From assembly GCF_008905045.1 (NCBI RefSeq), contig NZ_VWMY01000038.1, forward strand, positions 43,314-107,313: a stretch of 64,000 bases of DNA. The letters are read 5' to 3'. Shown here piece by piece: positions 17,811-25,773 of this stretch. The position numbers and the translations under genes were made by a program. Position 1 is the first letter of the stretch, and each line of letters begins with the position of its first letter. This DNA is from Streptomyces albicerus (GTDB taxonomy: Bacteria; Actinomycetota; Actinomycetes; Streptomycetales; Streptomycetaceae). A model generated the notes under the pieces. It did not search any database and was not told the DNA's origin. It saw only the letters and a list, made by a program, of their open reading frames with translations.

Positions 17811-18429
17811 GAGTGCTGTTCCCTTCGGGGGTCGGCCGACGTGGCCGGAGTGGTGGGGCTCTGGTGGAGCCAGGTGTGTTCGGTGCGGTACTGCGCGGCG
17901 ACGGCGTCGGGCTGGTCGTCACCGAGGTGGTGATCGCCGACGGTGTAGCCCTTGCGGTTCGGGTACCAGGCCAGGAACCGGTAGGACGGCCGGTAGCCGG
18001 CCGGGTCGACGGCGAGCCGGGTGCCCGGCAGGACCGGGACGAGGGTGTCCTTCTCGTAGATCGAGGTGATCTGCGCGATGCGCCACAGTCCGTCGGTGCC
18101 GCCCTGGGCGCGGTACTGAGAGCGACAGGCGGAGGCCAGGTCCGCCTCCACCCCATCGATGTTGATGCGCCACTCGATGACCAGCGGCAGCTCGACCAGG
18201 GCCCGGTCACCGTCGATGCGGACGGCGGGCGGGCTGAGCCGGTGCACCGCGTGGTCGTCGCGCCCGGCCATGGCGCGGGTCTGGCGGACGAAGTCGGCGC
18301 CGCTGCCGGTGAACCAGCTCATCTGGACGATCGAGTCGTCGGCGAAGCAAGTGGCCATCTCCTCGTACCAGCCGCGGTTCCGCTCTGGCGTTCGCGCAGC
18401 ACCAGCTGTGTCACGTCCTCAGCGGACAT
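17807..18429 (-). pseudogene. SnoaL/NTF2-like protein, frameshifted near its N-terminus
   Basis: The main frame (183 residues from an internal ATG at 18358) has an NTF2-like alpha+beta barrel sequence. Upstream, ATG 18429 opens MSAEDVTQLVLRER in another frame; after the codons at about 18383-18388, the correct continuation ERNRGWYEEMATCFADD is one frame away. A one-base insertion or deletion (mutation or sequencing error) therefore separates the first 15 or so residues. A shortened product from 18358 remains possible. It lies between the dehydrogenase-like gene and the SDR, overlapping the latter. Confidence 0.75.
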
Positions 18430-18463
18430 GGGGCTTCCTCGGGAGAGGGGAACGAGTCGTCGT

Positions 18464-19308
18464 TCATGCGTTGAGGCGGTGCAGCAACTGGGCGAGCCCG
18501 CGGGCGCCGGCCAGGCCACGGCCGGTGACGGCGGTGGAGTCGATTCCGGCCTCGCGCATGGCCTCGTCGAACAGCTCCATGTCCAGTGCTTCCACGGCGG
18601 AGAGAGGGTCCACGTTGTCGGGCCGCACCATGGTGTTCAGCAGGGACAACGCCGCGCCGGCGGCACCGCCCAGCTTGAGACCTCCGCCAGCCGGTCGGCG
18701 TCCAGCTTCAGCTCGGCGGCCAGTTCGACGATCTCCCCGATCGCGGCCTGGTTCATCATCAGCAGCGCGTTGTTGAACAGCTTCGCCGTCTGCCCCGTGC
18801 CGGCCCCGCCCAGATGCACCACGTGGCGGGAGAAGGACCGGAACACGAGCGTGCAGCGCTCGGCCGCCGACAGCGGACCGCCGACCATGGTGGTCAGCCG
18901 GTGCTCCTCGGCGGCTGGACGGCCGCCGCTGACCGGTGCGTCCAGCACCTCGACATCGCGCTTCGCGCACAGCTGGGCCAGTCGGACAGCGTTGCCAGGC
19001 AGCCCCGTGCCGTGGTTGGCGACGCCTGTGCCGGGACGCAGATCCTGAAGGATCTGGTCGACCAGCTGCAGGACGTCGGCGTCGGTGCGCACGCACAGGC
19101 AGACGATGTCGCAGGCGGCAGCCAGCTCCCCGGCCGTGTCGTGCCGCTGGTGGGGGACCTTGCCCAGGCCGTCCAGGGATGCGGGGCGCCGGGCCCAGGC
19201 GTGCAGGGGGACTCCTGCTTCGGCGATCGCCGTGGCCATGGGCAGGCCCTGGTCACCCAGTCCGATGAACCCCACGACGGGTCGTGCAGGAGTTCGCGTT
19301 GGTGTCAT
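18464..19308 (-). pseudogene. 3-hydroxyisobutyrate/6-phosphogluconate dehydrogenase-like protein, frameshifted
   Basis: From ATG 19308 the N-terminal NAD domain is clear: GFIGLGDQGLPMA, the serine/glycine motif DAPVSGG, and the helical linker GTGQTAKLFNN. The lysine of this last motif is catalytic in the family. At about 18680 the frame is lost after LAEV. The C-terminal helical domain (LLNTMVRPDN to LAQLLHRLNA) continues in the next frame to the stop at 18464. Together the parts have the expected length of about 280 residues, so one indel has broken the gene. It is the first gene after the divergent XRE promoter. Confidence 0.8.
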
Positions 19309-19411
19309 GCTTCCACGGTCAGCGGGAAATGCCTGGTCAGGTAGTAGACCCGTTTTCCTGGGAATGGCGGTACCAGGACAGGCAAACGCCTCTCTTGCCA
19401 CAATCAAGGGC

Positions 19412-20242
19412 ATGGCGACCACAGAACTCGGCGCAGCCTTGCGTCACTGGCGGGACCGGGTCTCGCCCCAGGCCGTCGGCTTGCCCGCGGGCGGACGCAG
19501 GCGCGCCGCCGGTCTGCGCCGTGAGGAACTGTCCCAGCTGGCCGGTATCTCCGCCGACTACATCATCCGGCTGGAACAGGGACGAGCCGCCAGCCCTTCA
19601 CCCCAGGTCGTCGGGGCCCTGGCCCGCGCTCTGCGACTCACCCAGGACGAGCGAGCCCACCTCTTTCGTCTGGCCGGCCTCGTCCCGCCCGGCCCCGGCA
19701 CGGTCCCGCGGCACATCACCCCTGGCGTCCACCGCATGCTGGACCGCCTGACCGGTACACCCGTCGCCGTCTTCGACGCCGCCTGGACCCAGCTGCTCGC
19801 CAACCCCCTCTACACGGCACTCATGGGTGAATGGCACGGCGCTGACCTCAACGCGGTCTGGCGCAACTTCGTCAACCCCCGAAGCCGCGTGCGCCACACC
19901 CCCGAATCCATGGGCGCCCTGCAGGTGGCGCACGTTGCCGACCTGCGCCGCACCGCCGGCCGCTACCCCGACGACCCGAACCTCAAGTCCCTCATCGCCG
20001 AACTACGCTGCCGCAGCGCCGAGTTCGACACCCTTTGGGAGTCAGGCGCCGTCGGCGAGCACCAGGCCGCCCGCAAGACCATCGACCATCCCCAGGTCGG
20101 CGCACTGACCCTGGACTGCGACGTGCTCAGCGTCGCCGGCAGCGATCTTCGCATCATGGTCTACACCGCCCAGCCCGGCACCGAGGACGCCAACCGCCTG
20201 GCGCTCCTGAATGTCGTAGGGACGCAGTCCCTCGTCCGGTAA
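19412..20242 (+). CDS. XRE-family regulator with MmyB-like ligand domain
   Basis: A 276-residue regulator: N-terminal helix-turn-helix (about 28-85; GLRREELSQLAGISADYIIRLEQGR) and a C-terminal MmyB-type PAS-like domain (about 105-265). This architecture is very common in Streptomyces, usually divergent from an oxidoreductase gene, as here. AAGGGC precedes the ATG. It probably controls the three-gene operon on the opposite strand, starting 103 bp away. Because two of those genes are frameshifted, it may now control little besides the SDR and itself. Confidence 0.9.
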   Translation: MATTELGAALRHWRDRVSPQAVGLPAGGRRRAAGLRREELSQLAGISADYIIRLEQGRAASPSPQVVGALARALRLTQDERAHLFRLAGLVPPGPGTVPRHITPGVHRMLDRLTGTPVAVFDAAWTQLLANPLYTALMGEWHGADLNAVWRNFVNPRSRVRHTPESMGALQVAHVADLRRTAGRYPDDPNLKSLIAELRCRSAEFDTLWESGAVGEHQAARKTIDHPQVGALTLDCDVLSVAGSDLRIMVYTAQPGTEDANRLALLNVVGTQSLVR

Positions 20243-20340
20243 CCGCCCCGGGAGCCCTCCGCGCATCGGCCGGGCCTTGAAGGCAGGCCGAGCGCCTGGC
20301 GATGCGGAATCTGAAGGCCCGATTGAACCGAAACCGTGTC

Positions 20341-21104
20341 CGCATGCCATCCTTCCTGATCTCCATGCCCGCCCGCCGACGCGCCCGCATGCCGGGCGGT
20401 CTCCTGGACGACGCCACCGCGCTCGTCTCCCTCGCCGAGGTCCTCGACGCCATCCCGGACCCGCGAAGGTGCCGGGGCCGCCGGCTGGGCCGGGATCACA
20501 CGCTTCGCCGCCGGCTTCGACCCCGCCACACGGGCCCGGATCGGCCTGGTCCGCGGCATCCCCCGCGCCACCACCGTCGCCCGACTGCTCCGACGCCTCG
20601 ACGGCGACGCCCTGGGCGCCTGGTTCCAACTCCAGCACGCCGACTCGCTCACCGCCCCCGAGCCGGAGCAAGGCCTGGCCAAGCGGGAGGCGGTCGCGGT
20701 GGACGGTAAGACCGTGCGGGGCTCACGCGCCCGCGGCGGCCGGGCCGTCCATCTGCTCGCGGCGGCGGTGCACGGCAGCCGGACCGTCATCGCCAGCGCC
20801 AGGTGGACACCCACGCGTCTACGCTCTGACGGACCTGACCATGTGCCAGGCCACCCCGGCCCAGCTTGCCGAGCACGTGCGTAAGCATTGGGGCATCGAA
20901 GCCCTGCACCACCTGCGCGACGTCACCCTCCGAGAGGACGCCTCCAAGATCCGCACGGGCAGCGCACCCCGCGTCATGGCCGCCCTGCGCAACACCGCCC
21001 TCGCCCTGGCCGAACTCGTCGGCCGGCGCAACCACGCAGCAGCCGTCGATCACAACCGGTCCCACCCCGACCACGCACTCGACCTGATCAAGCCCACGAC
21101 GTGA
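20341..21104 (+). pseudogene. Decayed ISAs1-family transposase
   Basis: Three frames together spell parts of an ISAs1/H-repeat transposase. The N-terminal LAEVLDAIPDPRR piece (frame of 20392) is followed by FAAGFDPATRARIGL to DGKTVRGSRARGG (frame shared with 20699), then by the C-terminal HWGIEALHHLRDVTLREDAS, RTGSAPRVMAALRN piece (ending 21104). The DGKTVRGS and DVTxxEDAS motifs hold DDE-site acidic residues. About 130 central residues are missing and at least two frameshifts are present, so it is inactive. No terminal inverted repeats were found. It lies just upstream of the murF promoter cassette and may mark how the van units were shuffled. Confidence 0.8.
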
Positions 21105-21236
21105 GAACGCACGCGCCCTGTGCCGATACGCCGGTGAGACCCCCCGAGATCGCCCCGGGCGAGGTCCGGCGTGGTTGCCAGGTCCTCGGTCCTCGACGAT
21201 CAGCGCGCGTATGGCCTCGAAGCTACCGGCCGGTAG

Positions 21237-21300
21237 CATATCGTCGGCATATCGAAAAGCGCATACGTGCCGGCAACGCCACGCCACCTTGACTGGAGGC
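21237..21300 (+). promoter_or_regulatory. van promoter cassette copy B (murF)
   Basis: CATATCGTCGGCATATCG, then AAAAGCGCATACG: the box occupies 21238-21267 and ends 34 bp before an ATG at 21301. TTGACT is at 21289-21294, that is -12 to -7 from that ATG. The spacer CAACGCCACGCCACC and the GGAGGC before the ATG are also nearly identical to copy A. Confidence 0.85.
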
Positions 21301-21384
21301 ATGACCTACAGCGAACCAGCTTCCGTCAACCTCTGCCTTGGCAGCATGCTCCCGCTCGCCGGCCCCCGCGCCGCCCGGTCGTGA
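21301..21384 (+). CDS. 27-residue leader peptide coupled to murF
   Basis: The ATG of the promoter cassette opens a short frame starting MTYSEPAS, identical at first to the VanH leader. Its TGA overlaps the GTG of the MurF gene (GTGA at 21381-21384). The geometry indicates translational coupling: ribosomes loading at the cassette ATG terminate on the murF start. I infer that the peptide itself has no function. The same arrangement precedes vanK. Confidence 0.65.
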   Translation: MTYSEPASVNLCLGSMLPLAGPRAARS

Positions 21385-22724
21385 TACCGCTCAGCCTCGG
21401 CGAGATCGCCGCGGTCGTCGGCGGGACGGTCGAGGGCGACGGCGCCGTGAAGGTGACCGCTCCGGCCGTGCTCGACGGCCGGCAGGCCGAGCCGGGCGGC
21501 CTGTTCGTCGCCTTCGCCGGCGAGTACGTCGACGGCCACGACTACGCCGGCCAGGCCGGCCGGGCCGGTGCGGTGGCCGTCCTCGGTTCCCGGCCCACCG
21601 CACTGCCCACCGTCGTCGTCGAGGACGCCCAGGCCGCGCTGCAGGCGCTCGCCGCCCACGTCGTGGCCCGGCTGCGCGACGGGCTGACCGTTGTCGGGCT
21701 GACCGGTTCCCAGGGCAAGACCGGCACCAAGGACCTGCTGGCCGCCGTGCTCTCGAGCGCCGCGCCGACGATCGCCACGATCGGCTCGCTCAACAACGAA
21801 CTCGGCGTGCCGCTCACCATGCTGCGCGCCGACGCGGCCACCCGGTTCCTCGTCCTCGAGATGGGAGCCCGCCGCGTCGGCGACATCGCCGAGCTCACCG
21901 GCCTGGTCACGCCCGACATCGCCGTCGTCCTCAACGTCGGCCAGGCCCACCTCGGCGAGTTCGGGTCGCGCGCGGCCATCGCCAAGACCAAGGGCGAGCT
22001 GGTGCAGGGGCTGGCGCCCGGCGGCACCGCCGTCCTCAACGCCGACGATCCCCGGGTGGTCGCGATGCGCTCGCTCACCGACGGTCCGGTGCTGACCTTC
22101 GGCCGGGCGGAGCACGCCGACGTGCGGGTGCTCGGCCTGGCGCTGGACCGGCTCGGCCGGCCGTCCTTCACGCTGCGGGCCGCCGACGCCTCGGTTCCCG
22201 TCGCGCTGCCGCACGTGGGCGCCCACCAGGCGCTCAACGCGTCGGCGGCCGCGGCCGCGGGGCTGGCGGCCGGCGTACGCCTCGACCTGGCCGCGGCGGC
22301 GCTGGCCACCGCCTCGCTGTCGGAGTGGCGCATGGAGCTGCGCGACCTCACCGGTGGCGTGACGCTGCTCAACGACTCCTACAACGCCAACCCCGACTCG
22401 ACCCGCGCCGCCCTGGACGCGCTGGCGGCGATCGAGGGCGGGCGCCGCATCGCCGTCCTCGGCCAGATGCTCGAGCTCGGCGACGACAGTGCGGCCGAGC
22501 ACCGCGCCGTAGGGGAGTACGCCGCTTCCCGGGCCGATGTGGTGGTCGCGGTCGGCGAAGCCGCCCGGTCGATCGCCGACGGCGCGGGAGAGCGGGCGGT
22601 GGTGCTGGCCGACAACGACGCGGCCGTCGACTGGCTGCGCGGCCACCTCGCCGCCGGCGATGTGGTGCTCGTCAAGGCCTCCCGCGGGGCGCGCCTCGAC
22701 GAGGTCGCCGCCGTGCTCGGGTAG
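21381..22724 (+). CDS. murF: UDP-MurNAc-tripeptide:D-Ala-D-X ligase, MurF paralogue (MurF2/MurX type)
   Basis: A 447-residue Mur ligase. It has the N-terminal MurF uridine-binding domain (1-90), the P-loop GLTGSQGKTGTKD, the central ATPase motif LEMGARRVGDIAEL, and the C-terminal NDSYNANPDS and LGQMLELGDDS signatures specific to MurF. MurF joins the terminal dipeptide to UDP-MurNAc-tripeptide. A second MurF in glycopeptide producers (murF2/murX) is thought to favour D-Ala-D-Lac, and the shared van promoter cassette supports that role here. The GTG start overlaps the leader-peptide stop, and there is no separate Shine-Dalgarno sequence. Confidence 0.9.
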   Translation: MIPLSLGEIAAVVGGTVEGDGAVKVTAPAVLDGRQAEPGGLFVAFAGEYVDGHDYAGQAGRAGAVAVLGSRPTALPTVVVEDAQAALQALAAHVVARLRDGLTVVGLTGSQGKTGTKDLLAAVLSSAAPTIATIGSLNNELGVPLTMLRADAATRFLVLEMGARRVGDIAELTGLVTPDIAVVLNVGQAHLGEFGSRAAIAKTKGELVQGLAPGGTAVLNADDPRVVAMRSLTDGPVLTFGRAEHADVRVLGLALDRLGRPSFTLRAADASVPVALPHVGAHQALNASAAAAAGLAAGVRLDLAAAALATASLSEWRMELRDLTGGVTLLNDSYNANPDSTRAALDALAAIEGGRRIAVLGQMLELGDDSAAEHRAVGEYAASRADVVVAVGEAARSIADGAGERAVVLADNDAAVDWLRGHLAAGDVVLVKASRGARLDEVAAVLG

Positions 22725-22876
22725 TTCGGCGGGGCGAGCCGGGGGATCCGCGTCGCCGTCCTGTTCGGGGGCCGCTGCCCGAAGACCGCAGAGCGCCGAA
22801 GGCGCCGTCCACGGGCGCCAGGGGCGAGGACGGGCAGACTGCCGGCTTAGTGCTGGGCGACCTGGGACATCCCGGC

Positions 22877-24037
22877 TCATCGCCCGCGCCGCCTCATATA
22901 GAGGTCGAAGGCCCGGTAGACCATCGGCCGCAGTGGCAGGTCCCACTCGCCGACGTATCTCACCGCCTGACCGCCGGTGCCGATCTTGAACTGGATCAGC
23001 CCGACGTGCGGGTCGTCGGTGTCGAGGGTGGGGGTGATGCCGCGCAGGTCATAGACGTCGCAGCCGGCCGCCAGCGAGTCGCGGATCATCGCCCACTGGC
23101 AGGAGTTGGAGCCGCGCACCTCGCGCTTCTCGGTGGCGGAGGCACCGTAGGCGTACACCGCGTGGGCGCCGACGCGGACCAGGATGGTGGCGGCGACCAA
23201 GTCGCCCTGGTGGCGGGCCAGGTAGAGCTTGATCCGCTCGGGGTCCTCGGCACGCAGCGCCGCGAACATCGTTTCGAAGTAGCTCAGCGGCCGGGGCGTG
23301 AAGCGGTCGCGCTCGGCGGTGTGGACGTAGAGGTCGTGGAACGCCTTCAGTTCCTCACCGACCGTGACCTCGACCCCCTCCTTGGCCGCCTTCTTGATGT
23401 TGCGGCGCCAGAGCTGGTTCATGCCCCTGAGCAGGTCGTCCTCAGCCTTGCCTGCCAGTGGAATCTCATACTTGAACTGCGGATGCCCGACTCCGAAGCC
23501 GTCCTCCGGGCTCTGCGGCAGCCAGCCGGCGTCCCTGAGCCGGCTGGTCACACGGGCCCCGACCGGGTCGGCATGCCGGCTGGACACCTCGGTGAGCCGC
23601 TTGACGCCCGGGTCGGCGATGCCCTCCTTGACCTGGTCGGCGCTCCAGGTGTCCGTGCGCACCGGCGGACCGAGCCGGATCGCGAACGCGCCGTGTGTCT
23701 TGAGATAGGCCGCCAGAGGGTCGAGCCACGCGTCGATCTCGCCGGTCCAGTCGATGACCGGGCCCTCGGGGAGGTAGGCCAGAGTGAAGCGATCGAGGCG
23801 CGGCACCGGGCGGTGCAGGACGAGCCCGGCACCGACCAGCCGCCGGCCGTCGTACCAGCCGAGGGACTCGCTGCGCCACTCGGTCTTGACGCGGCCCCAT
23901 GCCGGGGTCTGCAGGAAGCTGACCGACCGCTGTGCCCGCACGAACGCCAAGTGCTCGGTGGCGCTGATCGGCCCGACGGTCAGACTCACGCCCGCGGCCC
24001 CGGCCCCGGCCCCTCGGTGGTGCGCGCTTCGGCTCAC
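22877..24037 (-). CDS. vanK: FemABX-family peptidyltransferase, VanK/FemX-like
   Basis: A 386-residue non-ribosomal peptidyltransferase with two GNAT-like folds and a central coiled arm (about 245-300, RRNIKKAAKEGVEV). It would add the cross-bridge residue from aminoacyl-tRNA to the lysine or diaminopimelate side chain of lipid-linked precursors. In S. coelicolor, VanK is the Fem enzyme that accepts D-Ala-D-Lac precursors and is needed for resistance. Linkage to vanHAX-type promoters strongly suggests the same role. The GTG at 24037 overlaps the stop of a leader frame (GTGA), so it is preferred to the GTG at 23989, which begins the sequence SLTVGPISATEH. Confidence 0.88.
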   Translation of the reverse strand: MSRSAHHRGAGAGAAGVSLTVGPISATEHLAFVRAQRSVSFLQTPAWGRVKTEWRSESLGWYDGRRLVGAGLVLHRPVPRLDRFTLAYLPEGPVIDWTGEIDAWLDPLAAYLKTHGAFAIRLGPPVRTDTWSADQVKEGIADPGVKRLTEVSSRHADPVGARVTSRLRDAGWLPQSPEDGFGVGHPQFKYEIPLAGKAEDDLLRGMNQLWRRNIKKAAKEGVEVTVGEELKAFHDLYVHTAERDRFTPRPLSYFETMFAALRAEDPERIKLYLARHQGDLVAATILVRVGAHAVYAYGASATEKREVRGSNSCQWAMIRDSLAAGCDVYDLRGITPTLDTDDPHVGLIQFKIGTGGQAVRYVGEWDLPLRPMVYRAFDLYMRRRGR

Positions 24038-24138
24038 TGGTCCGCCGTCCTCACGTCGGCGTTCTCGGAGAGGGCGCTGATGCACCCCGGGTACCACCGG
24101 GTCTGGGCTGCTGTTCGTGCTGGTTCGCTGCGGGACAT
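24034..24138 (-). CDS. 34-residue leader peptide coupled to vanK
   Basis: From the cassette ATG (24138) a short frame beginning MSRSEPARTAA runs to a TGA that overlaps the vanK GTG (GTGA). The SEPA(R/S) core matches the VanH N-terminus and the murF leader peptide. Its conservation between units with unrelated downstream genes suggests that the first codons belong to the mobile promoter cassette and help translation start on a leaderless message. Confidence 0.6.
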   Translation of the reverse strand: MSRSEPARTAAQTRWYPGCISALSENADVRTADQ

Positions 24139-24201
24139 GCCTCAAGTCAAGGCAGCGTGGTGTTGCCGGCACGTATGCGGTTTTCGATATGCCGACGATA
24201 T
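24139..24201 (-). promoter_or_regulatory. van promoter cassette copy C (vanK)
   Basis: On the minus strand the box 24201-24172 reads ATATCGTCGGCATATCG, then AAAACCGCATACG, identical to copy A over all 30 bp. The ATG is again 34 bp beyond the box, and TTGACT occupies 24150-24145 (-12 to -7). Confidence 0.85.
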
Positions 24202-24353
24202 GTTCCGGGCCGGCGCCTCACGGGGTCTCTGGTGATGACAGTGCCTGGCGCGCGGCTTCCACCCGATGATCCTCATCGGCTCGCGGCCGGAGCCCTGGAA
24301 GCGGCCTGGTGTTCGCGGCGCTTGCGCCGCTTCCTTGATGCCGGGGATTCCGT

Positions 24354-24417
24354 GTATCGCGGGCGTATCGAAAATCGCATACGCCACGGCAACAGTCGTC
24401 CGGTCTTCAATGGCGGC
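24354..24417 (+). promoter_or_regulatory. van promoter cassette copy D (vanZ-like gene)
   Basis: The diverged copy GTATCGCGGGCGTATCG, then AAAATCGCATACG, spans 24354-24383. GTATCG half-sites keep the 11-bp spacing. The ATG lies 35 bp past the box and TTCAAT sits at -12 to -7. It faces away from copy C, so vanK and the vanZ-like gene are divergently transcribed. Confidence 0.75.
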
Positions 24418-25113
24418 ATGGACCACCGCACATCATCGTCAGCCCCAGCCCGTCGTACGCGCAGGATCGCGATCGTCAGCCTGACGATCCTCGGTGCAGC
24501 GATCGCTGCGTTCGGCCCGGTCGGCGCGCTACCGAGGATCTTGTCCATGCCGCTGCGCAGGCCGACGTGGCACGTCTGGGTCGGTACGGTCAACGGTGTG
24601 GCGCTCATCACGGTGATCGCGCTGCCGTTGGCCGCGCTGGTGGTGTGGGTTCTGGCACGCCGTCGGAGTGCCGCCGGCGTCACGTCGGCGTGGCGGCTGT
24701 CGCTGGCCGAGGTCGGCATCGTCTACGGGACGGTGCCGTGGGTATGGATGATCATGTTGGCGGGCGGCCAGGACGGCGCCGTGAGCCTGGTCCCGCTGCG
24801 GGACCTGGTCACGATGCCGACGGGTCAGGTCGTCGGCAACCTGCTGGTGTTCGCGGCGCTGGGGTTCTTCGCCCCGCTGCGGTTCGCGGCGCTGGCGTCG
24901 GTACCGCGGGTCCTGGCGCTCGCGGCGGGCTGCTCGGTGCTGGTCGAGGCCGCGCAGTACGTCCTGCCGCTGGATCGGGTGTCCTCCGTGGACGACGTAC
25001 TGCTCAACGCCGCCGGCGCCGGGCTGGCCGCGCTGGCGTCGCGCCGCTGGTGGCGCGCTACGGCCGCAGCGTCGTCGGACCGACCTCGACCGGCCGCGGC
25101 CGCGGCACGCTGA
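24418..25113 (+). CDS. VanZ-family membrane protein
   Basis: A 231-residue membrane protein with five hydrophobic segments (about 18-38, 52-75, 98-115, 130-160 and 165-185). The late part, QVVGNLLVFAALGFFAPLRF, VLVEAAQYVLPLDRVSSVDD and LLNAAGAGLAAL, is the VanZ domain signature (N...F.P.G and E..Q...R..D.DD..N..G). VanZ in enterococcal Tn1546 gives low-level teicoplanin resistance by an unclear mechanism. Its own van-type promoter puts it in the resistance regulon. Its N-terminus MDHRTSSSAPARRTRR resembles the TAARRTRS stretch of the VanH leader. Confidence 0.85.
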   Translation: MDHRTSSSAPARRTRRIAIVSLTILGAAIAAFGPVGALPRILSMPLRRPTWHVWVGTVNGVALITVIALPLAALVVWVLARRRSAAGVTSAWRLSLAEVGIVYGTVPWVWMIMLAGGQDGAVSLVPLRDLVTMPTGQVVGNLLVFAALGFFAPLRFAALASVPRVLALAAGCSVLVEAAQYVLPLDRVSSVDDVLLNAAGAGLAALASRRWWRATAAASSDRPRPAAAAAR

Positions 25114-25191
25114 GCCGCCCGCAGTACGCCGGTCAGCGGCCCCGGGCGGCGGTGGCTGAGGCGCACAGGCAGACAGCCGTCGCTGCACAGC

Positions 25192-25220
25192 GGATCACCG
25201 GATCACCGGATCACCGGATC
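25192..25220 (+). repeat. Short tandem repeat GGATCACC, 3.6 copies
   Basis: Three full 8-bp units and a partial fourth lie between the vanZ-like gene and the convergent VOC gene. They are outside coding sequence, so length changes should have little effect. Confidence 0.8.
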
Positions 25221-25253
25221 GAGCACCGGGGCCGCACCGGGGACCCAGAGCTG

Positions 25254-25634
25254 TCAGAGCGGGTTGAGGCGGGCCCTGAGCAGGCAGAACTCATTGCCCT
25301 CGGGGTCGGCAAGAACGTGCCACTGCTCCTCGCCGGTCTGGCCGATGTCGGCCCGGCGCGCCCCGAGCTTCAGGAGGCGTTCGAGCTCGGCATCCTGATC
25401 GCGGTCGGTGGCGTTGACGTCGATGTGCAGCCGGGGCTTCCCCTGCTCCGGCTCGTCCCTGCGGCTGAGGATGATCGTCGGCTGCGGCCCGCCGAACCCT
25501 TCGCGCGGCCCGATCTCAAGGGTGCCGTCGTCTTCGCGATCGAGCACGACGAAGTCCAGGACCTCGCACCAGAACCGCGCCAGCACCTCGGGATCGCGGC
25601 AACCGAGCACAAGCTCACTGATACGACATGCCAT
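25254..25634 (-). CDS. VOC-superfamily (glyoxalase/bleomycin-resistance fold) protein
   Basis: A 126-residue single VOC module, two beta-alpha-beta-beta-beta units. Metal-ligand-type positions show as H in LHIDVNATD and E in DPEGNEFCLL. It resembles Glo_EDI_BRP_like_6 proteins of unknown substrate that are numerous in Streptomyces. A second VOC gene is divergent, with a start 140 bp away, so the pair may share a promoter region. Confidence 0.85.
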   Translation of the reverse strand: MACRISELVLGCRDPEVLARFWCEVLDFVVLDREDDGTLEIGPREGFGGPQPTIILSRRDEPEQGKPRLHIDVNATDRDQDAELERLLKLGARRADIGQTGEEQWHVLADPEGNEFCLLRARLNPL

Positions 25635-25773
25635 TGACGAAACCTACTCTCAGCGTGGGAACTGCCGGGATGATCGCGACCGTACCGGGCGAGGACCGTA
25701 GGCCGCGCAGTGGGGCAGCTGACCTCGGACGCGCCCAAGAGCCACAGGTGTCGTGATGCATAGGATCGCCGGC

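Noticed and set aside
21289..21294. TTGACT as a -35 element of an ordinary promoter
   Set aside because: No TANNNT-like hexamer lies 16-19 bp downstream in any of the copies, whereas position -12 to -7 from the ATG is exact in all four. Kept only as a less likely alternative.
21338..24235. 965-codon plus-strand open frame over murF and the complement of vanK
   Set aside because: Its composition is that of a frame shadow; murF (other frame) and vanK (other strand) carry all family motifs.
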